Made by a program: the position numbers and the translations under genes. Shown here in pieces: positions 1-9,248 of a DNA stretch of 64,000 nucleotides (the first letter of the stretch is position 1; the number at the start of each line of letters is the position of its first letter). Location: contig NZ_JBCFBA010000014.1 in assembly GCF_038562415.1 (NCBI RefSeq), positions 62,001 through 126,000 on the forward strand, read 5' to 3'. The notes beneath the pieces are model-generated. The model was not told where the DNA came from, did not search any database, and saw only the letters and a list, made by a program, of their open reading frames with translations. The stretch comes from Solidesulfovibrio sp. (lineage in GTDB: Bacteria > Desulfobacterota > Desulfovibrionia > Desulfovibrionales > Desulfovibrionaceae).

Positions 1-2022
1 GCCGAGCTGTCCAAACAAATTGCCGCCCCAAGCCCAAACCGTCCCGTCGGCCCGCAGGGCCAGACCGTGATCGTCCCCGCTGGCCACGCCGATCATGTTG
101 TCGAGATTCGGGATCGGCAGGAATGTTCCGTTCCGGTCGGTGGTTGTGCCATCGCCCAACTGGCCGGCCCAATTCTCTCCGGCGGTGTAGACGAGGCCGT
201 CGGTTCCAACAAACATGGAAAAGTGATACTTGCAGGACAGGCCGGCAATTGCTGCCATCTCTGCCAGCGGCGTCGGCGTGAGATGCGTCCATCCCCCCCA
301 GGCCCTGGAAACGCCGGAGACGTACCCTTGCTCCGCAGCGATGCCGCCGCTGCATGCCTCGCCGGCCACGATCATTTCCGGAAAGGTTTCACCGGGATAA
401 TAAGCGCGGACAGGAACGCCGCTTCCGACATCGGTTCCGTTGCCGAATTCTCCGCTTGCATTGTAGCCCCAGGCGAAGACGCTGCCGTCCGCATCCAGGG
501 CCATGCTGTGCCGCAAACCAGCCGAAACCTGCGGCGTCACGCTTGGTACGGGCAGTGTCGCGCCGTCCTGAAACACGACGTTCCACATCGTGCTGGGGTT
601 GTCGTTTGTCGGGGTAGCGAGAAACACGGTCCGCTGGGGAAAGGTGGAGCCGGCCTTCGTCGCCCTCACAACGGACTGAACTCCGAGTGGAACGCCGACG
701 AGGGCGTAGATCCCCTTGGCGTTGGAGGTGGCCGAGACGGTTTGCCCATCGGCCGTACGGGCTGTGACCGTCGCGCCCAAAAGGGGCGCGCCTTGCCTGT
801 CGAGCACTTGTCCGCTGAGGATCTCTCCGGTTTTCTTTGGGAAAATATCGTAGACGAGGCCAGAAACGGCCGTGTAGGCGCCGCTGGCGCCAATGACCGG
901 CAAATTGTACCACAGGTCTTGGTAGCCCCCCCAGCCCATGTTGATGTGGTGGTACAGGGTCGCGGCATTGTACCCGTAACCATCCGCCACGACGGCATGT
1001 CCGGGGGCGTTGCCCGATATCGAGAGAATGACCGGATACCCCGCATCTATATTGGCGCTTGCGACCTTGATCAGATTGGCGGAGAGGCCGCTGGCCTCCC
1101 TGGCTGTCGCATAGCCGAATGTGCTCGTAAACGCGGACGGATTTGCGGACGCACCGGATGCTCCGGAACAATACTGCATATGAACGGAGAGTCCGGCATC
1201 GTACGTGAGCGCACTGATCGCCTCACGCTACGCCTGCGTCGTCGCCGCGTCCGGGTGGAAAACCATGTCGTCCCAGTGGTAGGGTTCGCCCTGGCCGTCG
1301 CCCCCGCGCGTATCGCGTTGTTCCCATTCCCCGCAGATGTAGATGCCGAAGGATTGCCTGCCGATGGCGGCTGTGGGATGGCGGTGATAGCGCATCACCT
1401 GGGATATGGCGGTTGCCACGCAGCCACAGGGGTAATTGTTGGGCGTATAGATGTTGTAGGTGGGCACCCCATCCGGTCCGCTCGTCTGGTTCCAGGTGGA
1501 GGCGACCAGTGGGGACACCCGCATGTCGGAAAGCGAGTCCAGGCCAACGGAGGGCGACGTCTCGTTGCTCCCCGCCTTGAGATCGGCCCATTTGGTCCGG
1601 GCGATGCGTTGCGGCGCATCCTCGCCCGCATCCCGCCGGGAGGGATGTCCCCGCGCCCAGGCCACCCGCTTGGGGACGTCCTTGCCCACCAAGGCCCCCA
1701 AGGGCGACTCGGGCGAGACCTCGTAGGTGCCTGTCGCGGAAAAAGCGATAATCGGCTCCACCTCGTCGTCGGCGGGAACCACCACAAAGCCTGCCGGCTT
1801 CAGGGAAACGACGTAATAAGCCGGCGCGCCGTCTCCGCCGGCAAAACTCGTCACAGCGCCAATTGCGTTGCCCAAACGGGAATTGAGAGGCCGGGCATCC
1901 CGAGCCAGCCAAAAGGCCACGATCCCCCGGGCGTCGGTTTCGCTCACAGGCGAGGCGTGCAGTCGGCAAGGCCCACAAACAAGACACACCCAGAACAGCA
2001 GCAATACAGGTAAGCGACGCAT
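1..2022 (-). pseudogene. C10-family cysteine peptidase with RCC1 repeats, broken by in-frame TAG, 3' end outside window
   Basis: Secreted streptopain-like (C10) peptidase. From the ATG at 2022 (GAGG upstream; a GTG at 2034 is in frame) there is a signal peptide, a propeptide (about residues 25-115) and the catalytic Cys201 in PCGCVATAISQVM. Codon 265, at 1230-1228, is TAG. Beyond it the same frame stays open to the window edge. It encodes the catalytic His segment GHAVVADGYGYNAA, the family-typical YHHINMGWGG, a carboxypeptidase-regulatory-like domain (GEILSGQVLDRQGAPLLGA) and RCC1-type repeats (SMALDADGSVFAWGYN, GLALRADGTVWAWGGN). Homologues normally continue unbroken here, so CAG to TAG is the simplest explanation. 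Sequencing error or readthrough are alternatives. The truncated product lacks the catalytic His and should be inactive. Confidence 0.85.
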
Positions 2023-2352
2023 CACAGCAAGCACCTCGAAGCAACGAACGCGGCAGGCAAGGCCGTGACAAGAAACATTCCCGAAAAATGACGTGCCATT
2101 TGGTATCGTTTCCGCAAAGTGTACGGCATGTTGCGGAGATCCGTTCGATCAAGCCTGTTTCCCACAGGCATATCGATCAGGATGTTCCGCAGCATGCTTT
2201 GTATATTATGCCCTCTACATGCTTCGATCGCCTCCGCCAATGCTGGGAGGGCTCCGCCCCGCAGCCGGGAGAACTTCCCGGAAACGTCATGGCATATCCC
2301 GATGGATTCGTTGCCGCACCAATAGTGGTGCAAAACCGCATCGGCGGCCGGC
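2023..2352. other. intergenic region, no gene seen
   Basis: This stretch separates the peptidase gene from the M20 amidohydrolase gene, both on the minus strand. I see no convincing coding frame in either direction. An A/T-rich patch near 2197-2212 (CATAATATAC on the minus strand) could be a -10 element for the peptidase, but I find no matching -35 box at standard spacing. Confidence 0.4.
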
Positions 2353-3648
2353 TCAGTGCCCGGCCTTGGCCGCGTCGAAGGCCTGCCGGATCTCTTGCAC
2401 CGCGTCGGGGTGCCGCAGCAGGCCGTCGGCGGTCAGGGCCATGGCCTTGGCCGTGGCCACGGCGGCCTGCCAGCCGGCCGCGGAGCCGGCCGCCTCGCGC
2501 ATGGCGTCGGCGTGCAGGGCGGTGCCGTCCGGGGCGATTTTGAACCAGACATTGACGGTGGGGTGGGCGTCGCCCACGGCGCCGAGGTCCGAGGAGACGA
2601 ATTCGTCGAAGTCGCGGATGTGCGCGTCGTCGATGCCGGCCTGGTGCAGGGCGTCGCGCATGCGGTCAATAAGCGGCGCCACCCGGACCGGGGCGGCGAT
2701 GGACACACGGGGTTCGGTGCATTCCAGGCCGGCTCCGGTGCCCAGCGCCCCGGCCCGGGCGCAGGCGCAGACCCGGCCGTAGGCGTCCTCCATGGTGGCC
2801 GTATCCAGGGCGCGCACCCCGAATTCGGCCTGGGCCAGCTCCGGCACCACGTTCACCTTGTCCCCGCCTTTGGTGATGATGCCGTGCATCCGCACGTCCT
2901 GGCGCACGTGCTGGCGCAGCATGTCCACGCAGTGGAAGGTCAAAAGGGCCGCGTCCAGGGCGTTTATGCCCGACTGCGGCGCGGCGGCGGCATGGGCGGC
3001 CTTGCCCGTGAAGGTGAAGGTGGCCCGCTTCATGGCCAGCAGGCGCTGGTCCAGGCTGAAGCGGTCGGCCGGATGGCTGGCGAGCACCACGTCGATGCCA
3101 TTAAAGTGCCCGCCCTCGAGCAGGGCGACCTTGCCGCCGCCGGCCGAGCCACGTTCCTCGTCCGGGGTGCCCATGACCACGAGCCGGCCCGGGGTCTGGG
3201 GCATGCGCTGGGCCAGGGCGGCGGCGGCCAGCAGGCCGGCGCCGGCGATGAGGTTGTGGCCGCAGGAATGGCCGTTGGCCAGGGCGTCGTATTCGAGCAT
3301 GAGGCACACGGTGGGGCCGTTGCCGTTGCCGGCCATCTCGGCCTTGAAGGCGGTCCTGGAGACACCGCCCGGCACCAGGTCGGCCGGCACGGCCAGGTCG
3401 CCGGTGACGGTGAAGCCGAGCCTGGCCAGCTCGGTTTTGAGCAGCGCGCTGCTTTGGAATTCCTTTCCGCTTTGTTCCTTGAGGGCGAAGATGGCATCCG
3501 CGATGTCCCGGCAGGCGGGTGCGGCCTTGTCCACCGCGTCGGTGACGGCCTCGGCCCGGGCCGGTTGCGGCGCGGCCAGCAGCAGGGCGAGCAGGAGAAG
3601 GCGGGCCAGGCCTGGCCAGGCGGGGACGGGCTTGGGGAGTGCGGGCAT
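2353..3648 (-). CDS. exported M20-family amidohydrolase
   Basis: Zinc-dependent amidohydrolase of the M20/AbgB-like peptidase group, 431 aa, expected to hydrolyse amide bonds of N-acyl amino acids or similar substrates in the periplasm. The ATG at 3648 opens a clear signal peptide (LARLLLLALLLAAPQPARA). Metal-site motifs visible are HSCGHNLIAGAG, MGTPDEERGSAGGG and the downstream SHP. The dimerisation domain follows around FTFTGKAAHAAAAP, and the C-terminal part holds SSDLGAVGDAHPT. A longer frame upstream is out of character in composition and was not used. It is the last gene of a leftward run of exported proteins and follows the sulfatase by about 130 bp. The substrate cannot be read from the sequence. 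Confidence 0.85.
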   Translation of the reverse strand: MPALPKPVPAWPGLARLLLLALLLAAPQPARAEAVTDAVDKAAPACRDIADAIFALKEQSGKEFQSSALLKTELARLGFTVTGDLAVPADLVPGGVSRTAFKAEMAGNGNGPTVCLMLEYDALANGHSCGHNLIAGAGLLAAAALAQRMPQTPGRLVVMGTPDEERGSAGGGKVALLEGGHFNGIDVVLASHPADRFSLDQRLLAMKRATFTFTGKAAHAAAAPQSGINALDAALLTFHCVDMLRQHVRQDVRMHGIITKGGDKVNVVPELAQAEFGVRALDTATMEDAYGRVCACARAGALGTGAGLECTEPRVSIAAPVRVAPLIDRMRDALHQAGIDDAHIRDFDEFVSSDLGAVGDAHPTVNVWFKIAPDGTALHADAMREAAGSAAGWQAAVATAKAMALTADGLLRHPDAVQEIRQAFDAAKAGH

Positions 3649-3779
3649 GCGGTCCTGCCGGGGTTGTGGTGGTGAGGACGGAGGATGCGGAAAAGGCCGG
3701 GCCGTGTCCACCCCTCCCGATGGAAACGGCCCGGCGGTATCCACGCGCGGTTGGGCGCGGGAAGGATCGCATCCGGTGG

Positions 3780-6275
3780 CTATTCGCTCACCTTCTTGGC
3801 GCGCTGGGCGGCGGCCAGTTTCTTTTCGTCCTCGGGCGTGAGCTTGGGCCGGTCCACGGTCAGGGTGATCTTGCCGATGGTGCCGGTAAACGCGAACGGC
3901 GGCTGGTAGTCCGCGTCGTTGACGCCGGTCAGCGTATCCGACCCGATGTCCAGGGCCTCGTCCCACTGGAGGATGAACGGCAGGGAGCGTTCCATCTTCT
4001 GCGTGTCCACGGCCTGGCCGTCCACCTTGAGCACGCCCGTGCCGCCGCGCCCGATGCCCTCGAAGCTGTCGAAGGCCAGCGTGCCCATGCCCAGGCCGTC
4101 GTAGCGGAAGGCGAATTCCAGCACGTGCTTGCCGGGCGCAAGCTGCGGCCCTTCCCAGCGCACGCGTTTGAGGTCGACCAGGTTCCACAGGAACACCGGC
4201 TTTCCCTTGAGGACATAGAAGCCGTAGCCGCCGAACCGGCCGCCCTGGGTGATGAGCATGCCCTCGCCCCCGCCTTCGGGCACCTCCACCTCGGCCTTGA
4301 AGGTGTAGGAGGCGTTTAAGATCGAGGGCGCGTCGCCGTTGGGCGTGCCGGTCATGGGCAGGGTCCAGGTGAAGACGTCGCGGCCGGCGGTGATGCTCGG
4401 ACGCGGATTGATCAGCCGGGCCACGATGGACGTATCCAGGGGCAGCACCTGGTACTTCTTGGCCTCCTGCATGAAAAGCGCCTGCATCTGCTTCACTTTT
4501 TCGGGATGCTTGTCCGCCAGGTCCGTGGACTGGGTCCAGTCCTTGCTCAGGTCGTAGAGTTCCCAGGGAAAGGTCATGGGATCCTTGGGCTGGGCCAGGG
4601 TGTCCCAGGGCGGCCGCATGACCTTGGTGCTGGCCAGCCAGCCGTCATGGTAGATGGCCCGGTCGCCGAACATCTCGAAGTATTGCGTCTTGTGGGTGGA
4701 GGGCGCCTGGGCGTTTTTGGCGTCGAAGGTATAGGCCAGACTCACGCCCTCGATGGGGCTTTGCCGTATGCCGTCCACGACCTTGGGCGGCTTGACGCCC
4801 GTGGCTTCGAGGATGGTCGGCACGATGTCGATGACGTGGTGGAACTGGGTGCGCACCCCGCCCTTGTCGGTGATGCGCCTGGGCCAGGAGATGGCCATGC
4901 CCTGGCGCACGCCGCCGAGGTGCGAGGCGATCTGCTTGGTCCAGCTAAACGGCGTGTCGAAGGCCCAGGCCCAGGGCACGGCCATGTGGTTGTAGGTCTT
5001 GTCCGAGCCCCAGACGTCGTAGAAGTACTTGAGCTGGTCTTCCACGGGAACGACCACGCCGTTGAACATGGCCACTTCGTTGGGCGTGCCGACAAGCGTG
5101 CCTTCCGAGCTCGTGCCGTTGTCGCCGTTGATGTAGATGATCAGCGTGTTGTCGAGCTTGCCCATGTCCTGCACGGCCTGGATGACCCGGCCGATCTCGT
5201 GGTCGGTGTAGGCCACGTAGGCGGCGAAGACGTCGGCCTGGCGGATGAACATCTTCTTTTCGTCGTCGGTGAGCGTGTCCCACTGCTTGAGCAGGTCGTC
5301 GGGCCAGGGGGTCAGCTTGGCGTCGGCCGGGATGACGCCGAGCTTTTTCTGGTTGGCGAAGATCTGTTCGCGCAGTTTGTTCCAGCCCTGGTCGAACAGG
5401 TGCATCTGGCTGATCTTCTCGATCCATTCCGGCGTGGGATGATGGGGGGCGTGGGTGCCGCCGGGCACGTAGTAGACGAAGAACGGCTGGTCCGGGTCCA
5501 GGGCGTTGATGCGGTTCATGGAGGCGATGGCCTCGTCGGCCATGGCCGTGGTCAGGTTCCAGCCGGGCTTGCCCGTAAAGGGGTAGATCTGGGTGGTGTT
5601 GCGGAAGAGGTTGGGTTGCCACTGGTTGGCGTCGCCGCCGACGAACCCGTAGAAGTACTCGAAGCCCATGCCGATGGGCCACTGGTCGAAGGGGCCGTCT
5701 TGGCTGGCCTGGAAGGCCGGGGTGTTGTGGTCCTTGCCGAACCAGGAGGTGCGGTAGCCGTTGTCTTTCAGGATGCGGCCGATGGTGGCCTTGTCCTTGG
5801 TGATGAAGCTGTCGTAGCCGGGATAGCCCGTGGCCTGTTCGGCGATGACGCCGAAACCCACCGAGTGGTGGTTGCGGCCGGTGATGAGCGCCGCCCGGGT
5901 GGGCGAGCACAGGGAGGTGGAATGGAAGTTGGTGTAGCGCAGGCCGTTTTGGGCGATGCGGTCCAGGGCCGGGGTGGGGATCACGCCGCCGAAGGTGCTC
6001 GGCACGCCGAAGCCCGAGTCGTCGGTCATGATGAGGAGCACGTTGGGCGCGCCCTTGCGCGGCGTGACGCGCGCCGGCCAGTACGGTTTGGACTGGGAGG
6101 CGGTGTCCTTGATGACGCCGCCGAATTTCTGGGGCGGGGCCGGCAGTTGGTCGCCCGGGATGGTGATGGTGGCGCTGGGCGAACCCGGTGTGCCGGTTAT
6201 CTGGGCCACCGCCGGGGAAAGGCCAAAGGCGGCGAGGGCGAGCGCGGCCACGAGGCTGGCTATGGCATGTCGCAT
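3780..6275 (-). CDS. secreted arylsulfatase
   Basis: Sulfatase of the alkaline-phosphatase superfamily, 831 aa, cleaving sulfate esters. ATG at 6275 is followed by a signal peptide ending near PAVAQ. The metal-binding start of the domain is NVLLIMTDDSGFG (Asp85, Asp86). Cys123 in CSPTRAALITGR is the formylglycine precursor, so an anaerobic sulfatase-maturating enzyme is needed; none lies in this window. Further family motifs are WFGKDHN and YINGDNGTSSEGT. The roughly 250 residues after the catalytic domain include a beta-rich stretch (DALDIG, FTGTIGKITLTVDRPK) typical of long bacterial arylsulfatases. It sits between a secreted protein of unknown function and the M20 amidohydrolase. The substrate is unknown. 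Confidence 0.93.
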   Translation of the reverse strand: MRHAIASLVAALALAAFGLSPAVAQITGTPGSPSATITIPGDQLPAPPQKFGGVIKDTASQSKPYWPARVTPRKGAPNVLLIMTDDSGFGVPSTFGGVIPTPALDRIAQNGLRYTNFHSTSLCSPTRAALITGRNHHSVGFGVIAEQATGYPGYDSFITKDKATIGRILKDNGYRTSWFGKDHNTPAFQASQDGPFDQWPIGMGFEYFYGFVGGDANQWQPNLFRNTTQIYPFTGKPGWNLTTAMADEAIASMNRINALDPDQPFFVYYVPGGTHAPHHPTPEWIEKISQMHLFDQGWNKLREQIFANQKKLGVIPADAKLTPWPDDLLKQWDTLTDDEKKMFIRQADVFAAYVAYTDHEIGRVIQAVQDMGKLDNTLIIYINGDNGTSSEGTLVGTPNEVAMFNGVVVPVEDQLKYFYDVWGSDKTYNHMAVPWAWAFDTPFSWTKQIASHLGGVRQGMAISWPRRITDKGGVRTQFHHVIDIVPTILEATGVKPPKVVDGIRQSPIEGVSLAYTFDAKNAQAPSTHKTQYFEMFGDRAIYHDGWLASTKVMRPPWDTLAQPKDPMTFPWELYDLSKDWTQSTDLADKHPEKVKQMQALFMQEAKKYQVLPLDTSIVARLINPRPSITAGRDVFTWTLPMTGTPNGDAPSILNASYTFKAEVEVPEGGGEGMLITQGGRFGGYGFYVLKGKPVFLWNLVDLKRVRWEGPQLAPGKHVLEFAFRYDGLGMGTLAFDSFEGIGRGGTGVLKVDGQAVDTQKMERSLPFILQWDEALDIGSDTLTGVNDADYQPPFAFTGTIGKITLTVDRPKLTPEDEKKLAAAQRAKKVSE

Positions 6276-6331
6276 GCGTTTTCTCCGTCGGTTCGATGCT
6301 GGTTGTCCCGATCGCGTACGTCGCCTCGCGG

Positions 6332-7582
6332 TCAATACGGCGCCCCGAGCAGCCGGGGGGCGCTTTGGTCGTGGAAGGACCAGCCCATGGCCCGCAGGTT
6401 CCTGGCGAAACGGGGGCTGGCCTTGCCCGCCGCCCAGATCTCGATGCCGCTTGCCGGAAAGCCCCGGGCGAAGTCCTGGAAGGCCCGGGCGATCACGGCA
6501 TTGGTCTCGGTCCAAAAAAAGCAGTCCGCCGGAAAGACCAGGACCAGCTTGCCGGCGGCGTTGAGGGCGGCCACGTGGCTGCCGATGGTGACGAAACCGG
6601 TCAGCGGCGCCACGTTCGCGTTGTAGCCGGCGTACATGGCGGCCATGCGCTCCCGGAACCGGGCCACGTCCGGGTCGCCGGTCCCGGCCAGGAAGCCGAC
6701 GAAGGCGCCCTTGTTGCCCACCGCCGGCATGGCGGCCAGGGAGGCCACGATGCGCGTCTGCTGGGTCGGGGTGAAGGTCTGGTCGCCGATGAAAAAGGCG
6801 GCCGTTTCCGAAGGCACGCCCATGGCCGCCAGTTGGGCCAGGTTTTGCCGGGCCAGGGCCTCGGGCGAGGCGGTCAGGTCCACGCCATTGAGCGTGGCCG
6901 TGGCGCCCACGGCGGACACGGCGATGCCGGCCCCGCCGGGAATGAGCGAGGCCAGGGCCGTGGCCGTGATGTTGCCGGCCGCCCCGGCCGAGGCCAGGTC
7001 GTGCAGGCGTTTTCGCACCAGGGGGTTGGTGGTGTAGGGATCGACGCCGAACTGGGCGGCGTACTGGCGTTCGAGGGCGGGCAGGCCCAGGAGCTTGGCC
7101 GCGCCGGAGCCGTTGCCGACATTGCCCGAGGACAGGTCCTGGCCGAGGTTGGTGAACATCTGGCCCACGCCCGTGACCGCGCCCTGGATCGTGCCGATGG
7201 GGTTGGTGACGAGGTCGGCCGCCCCTTGCAGGGTCTGTTCGCCCTTGGCGACCATGCCGCCGCCGAACTCCTGCAGGGAGCTGACCTGCTCCATCTTGGC
7301 CAGGGCGGCGGTCTCGGCGATGCGTTTGGCGAGTAGGGCCGTGGAGGCCACGCGCAGGTCGCCGAAGCGGCTGCGCAGGGTGTAGACGTAGAGGTAGCCG
7401 TCGGTGGCCACGACCGGATCGACGACGAAGTTCGGCCCGGACAGCATGGCCGGCGGCAGGAGGGAGGCGGCCGGCGGGGCGGCGGGCGTTTCGAAGGCGT
7501 CGCGCGCGAAGGCGGGGCCGGGCCGGCACAGCGCGCCGAGCAGGGCCGTAAGGAGGAGCAAGCGTTTGAACAGGCTGGGCAT
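6332..7582 (-). CDS. secreted protein of unknown function in sulfatase cluster
   Basis: Unrecognised 416-aa protein. The ATG at 7582 opens a signal peptide (LFKRLLLLTALLGALCRPGPAFA). The mature part begins with a VDPVVATDGYLYVYTLRSRFG segment, continues through long Ala/Gly-rich helical stretches (about residues 90-300), and ends with a compact region containing FVTIGSHVAALNAAGKLVLVFPADCFFW. There is no catalytic motif I can name. It starts about 50 bp before the Gly/Pro-rich gene ends and is co-directional with the sulfatase 56 bp further on, so it is probably co-transcribed with it. Function not assigned. Confidence 0.8.
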   Translation of the reverse strand: MPSLFKRLLLLTALLGALCRPGPAFARDAFETPAAPPAASLLPPAMLSGPNFVVDPVVATDGYLYVYTLRSRFGDLRVASTALLAKRIAETAALAKMEQVSSLQEFGGGMVAKGEQTLQGAADLVTNPIGTIQGAVTGVGQMFTNLGQDLSSGNVGNGSGAAKLLGLPALERQYAAQFGVDPYTTNPLVRKRLHDLASAGAAGNITATALASLIPGGAGIAVSAVGATATLNGVDLTASPEALARQNLAQLAAMGVPSETAAFFIGDQTFTPTQQTRIVASLAAMPAVGNKGAFVGFLAGTGDPDVARFRERMAAMYAGYNANVAPLTGFVTIGSHVAALNAAGKLVLVFPADCFFWTETNAVIARAFQDFARGFPASGIEIWAAGKASPRFARNLRAMGWSFHDQSAPRLLGAPY

Positions 7583-7632
7583 GGAGCGTCTCCGCGCGAG
7601 GGCGATTGCGTCCCCGGCTGTGTTTTCGCCGT

Positions 7633-8337
7633 CTAGAACGGCGCGTTGACCTGGACGTAGACCGTGGTGCCGTCCTGGATCACGGGCTGGTAGTAGAGGT
7701 CGCCCACGGTGTAGTAGGTCTGGCCGTTGACGAGGATGGGCGCCGCCGCCGGCGGCAGGGCGTAGAGGGTGGCCGCGGCCACGGCCGCGGTGGTCACGGC
7801 GGCGGCCGCCGCCACCGCCCCCGGGGCCACGATCGGTGGCGGCAGCACGCCCGGAACGGGCACCGGCACGGGCACGGGCGCCACGGGGTGCGGCCCGAAC
7901 CAGGGCCCGGGCGGCGGCGGCACCGCCGGGCCGAAGGCCGGGGCGAAGGGGCCGGGATGGGGGCCGGGCAGGGGCGCCGGGCCGAATGGAACCGGTGCCG
8001 GCATCGGCCCTACGGGATGGGGTTCGGGGCCGAAGGCGGCCGGCCCCATGGGCGCGGGCGGGTGCATGGCCCCGGCCGGGGGCATGCCGGGCATGGCGCC
8101 GAAACCGCCTTCCGGGGGGTGGAACCCGCCAAACCCGCCTTCGGGCGGATGGAAGCCGCCGAAGTCGCCGCCGCCATGAAATCCGCCGAAGCCGCCGCCG
8201 CCGAACCCGCCGTGGAACCCGCCGCCGCCGAAGCCCCGGAAGCAGGAGCCCTGCTGGGGAACGGCCAGGGCCAGGCCGGCGGCCAGGCCGAACAGGCCGG
8301 CCAGGCGCGCCCATTTTCGCGTGATGGTGCTACCCAT
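7633..8337 (-). CDS. exported Gly/Pro-rich protein with DUF6515-like C-terminus
   Basis: A 234-aa low-complexity exported protein. The N-terminal 30 residues form a signal peptide. Residues 33-85 are Gly/Phe/His-rich, including FGGFHPPEGG twice in tandem, and residues 85-165 are Pro-rich (PAPVPFGPAPLPGPHPG, PVPVPVPVPG). A hydrophobic Ala-rich helix follows, then the C-terminus VNGQTYYTVGDLYYQPVIQDGT, which resembles the short repeat at the end of DUF6515-type proteins. That resemblance is from memory. It lies 12 bp from the DUF2092 gene and is likely in the same operon. A surface or cell-wall-associated role is a guess. Confidence 0.8.
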   Translation of the reverse strand: MGSTITRKWARLAGLFGLAAGLALAVPQQGSCFRGFGGGGFHGGFGGGGFGGFHGGGDFGGFHPPEGGFGGFHPPEGGFGAMPGMPPAGAMHPPAPMGPAAFGPEPHPVGPMPAPVPFGPAPLPGPHPGPFAPAFGPAVPPPPGPWFGPHPVAPVPVPVPVPGVLPPPIVAPGAVAAAAAVTTAAVAAATLYALPPAAAPILVNGQTYYTVGDLYYQPVIQDGTTVYVQVNAPF

Positions 8338-8349
8338 GGTTGGCCTCCG

Positions 8350-9114
8350 TCAGGGCTTTGGGGTGCCGGCGGCCGCCGGCGGCGTGACGACCTTGGCCCG
8401 CACGGCTTCGGCGGGCGGGGTGAACGCGAAGGTCTTGGCGGGAAATCCCGGGGCCGCCTTCCAGTCGGCGTATTCGACCAGGGTGCGGGGATCGCCGTGC
8501 AGCGTCTTGTCGGTTGCGGCCAGGCGCAACGGCCAGGGCGCCTTGCCGGCGTCGATCCACAGCTCGAAATCCCGGGTGAGCTGGCGCAGGGCGAGGTGGT
8601 GGCAGGGCCTGCCCCCGACCTCGCTTGGGCCGATGTAGGCGGCTTCGAGCACGCCTTCCATCATGCTCTTGTAGGGGTCGGCGGCCAGGAAATCGACCAT
8701 GGGGCCGACCAGGCGCAACCGGGCCAGGGCCGCGTCCAGGGCCGCCTCCAGGCGCGGCGGCACGTCCAGGGACACATACGTCTTGGATTTGGCGTCGTAG
8801 ACCTGGAACACGGGGCCGTTTTGGACCCAGGTCCCGGCCACGTTGTCCCCGGCGGCCTCGGCCCGCAGCTTGTCCGGCCGGGCGACCTTGATGGCCGTGG
8901 CGTGGGCAAAGGCCACCTTCTGGCCGTTGGGGAACACCCGGTCCACCAGGCTTTTTTCCGTGACGGAAAAGGCCGCCAGGGATTGCAGGTGGCTGGCCAT
9001 GGCCCGCAGCAGGGCGTCGGCCTTGGGGTCGATGGCCGTGCCGGCCTGGGCCGGGGCGGCGAGCAGCGTCAGGCACAAAACGGCCATGGCCGCGGCAAGG
9101 GAGCGGTTGCGCAT
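8350..9114 (-). CDS. DUF2092-family exported protein
   Basis: A 254-aa protein with a clean signal peptide (MAVLCLTLLAAPAQA) and the features of the DUF2092 family: IDPKADALLRAMASHLQSL at the N-terminus, then a LolA/LolB-like beta series (VARPDKLRAEAAGD, VFQVYDAKSKTYVSLD, PCHHLALRQLTRDFELWID, PLRLAATDKTL). The LolA/LolB-like fold is inferred from this pattern and suggests a periplasmic lipid- or lipoprotein-binding role, not demonstrated. It lies between the beta-barrel gene and the Gly/Pro-rich gene, all leftward. I recall DUF2092 genes near sulfatases and Gly/Pro-rich secreted proteins elsewhere, which would support a functional cluster. Confidence 0.85.
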   Translation of the reverse strand: MRNRSLAAAMAVLCLTLLAAPAQAGTAIDPKADALLRAMASHLQSLAAFSVTEKSLVDRVFPNGQKVAFAHATAIKVARPDKLRAEAAGDNVAGTWVQNGPVFQVYDAKSKTYVSLDVPPRLEAALDAALARLRLVGPMVDFLAADPYKSMMEGVLEAAYIGPSEVGGRPCHHLALRQLTRDFELWIDAGKAPWPLRLAATDKTLHGDPRTLVEYADWKAAPGFPAKTFAFTPPAEAVRAKVVTPPAAAGTPKP

Positions 9115-9248
9115 ACGTGGGCTCCTGTCCTTGCCGCCGCACCGGTGGCGGAAACGTCAAGCCTGCCGGTCCGGCGGGTTTGCGGGGGCGCGTGACTCCT
9201 CCCCCGCCGGTGGTGGCGAATCGGGCGCGCGCCCGGTTGGTCCCGTGG

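Noticed and set aside
67-2013. 648-codon plus-strand frame opposite the peptidase
   Set aside because: It is the mirror of the peptidase/RCC1 coding frame; the minus frame has recognisable motifs and the plus frame has none.
2356-3675. Long plus-strand frames opposite the M20 and sulfatase genes
   Set aside because: High third-position GC leaves opposite frames open; the real motifs are all on the minus strand.
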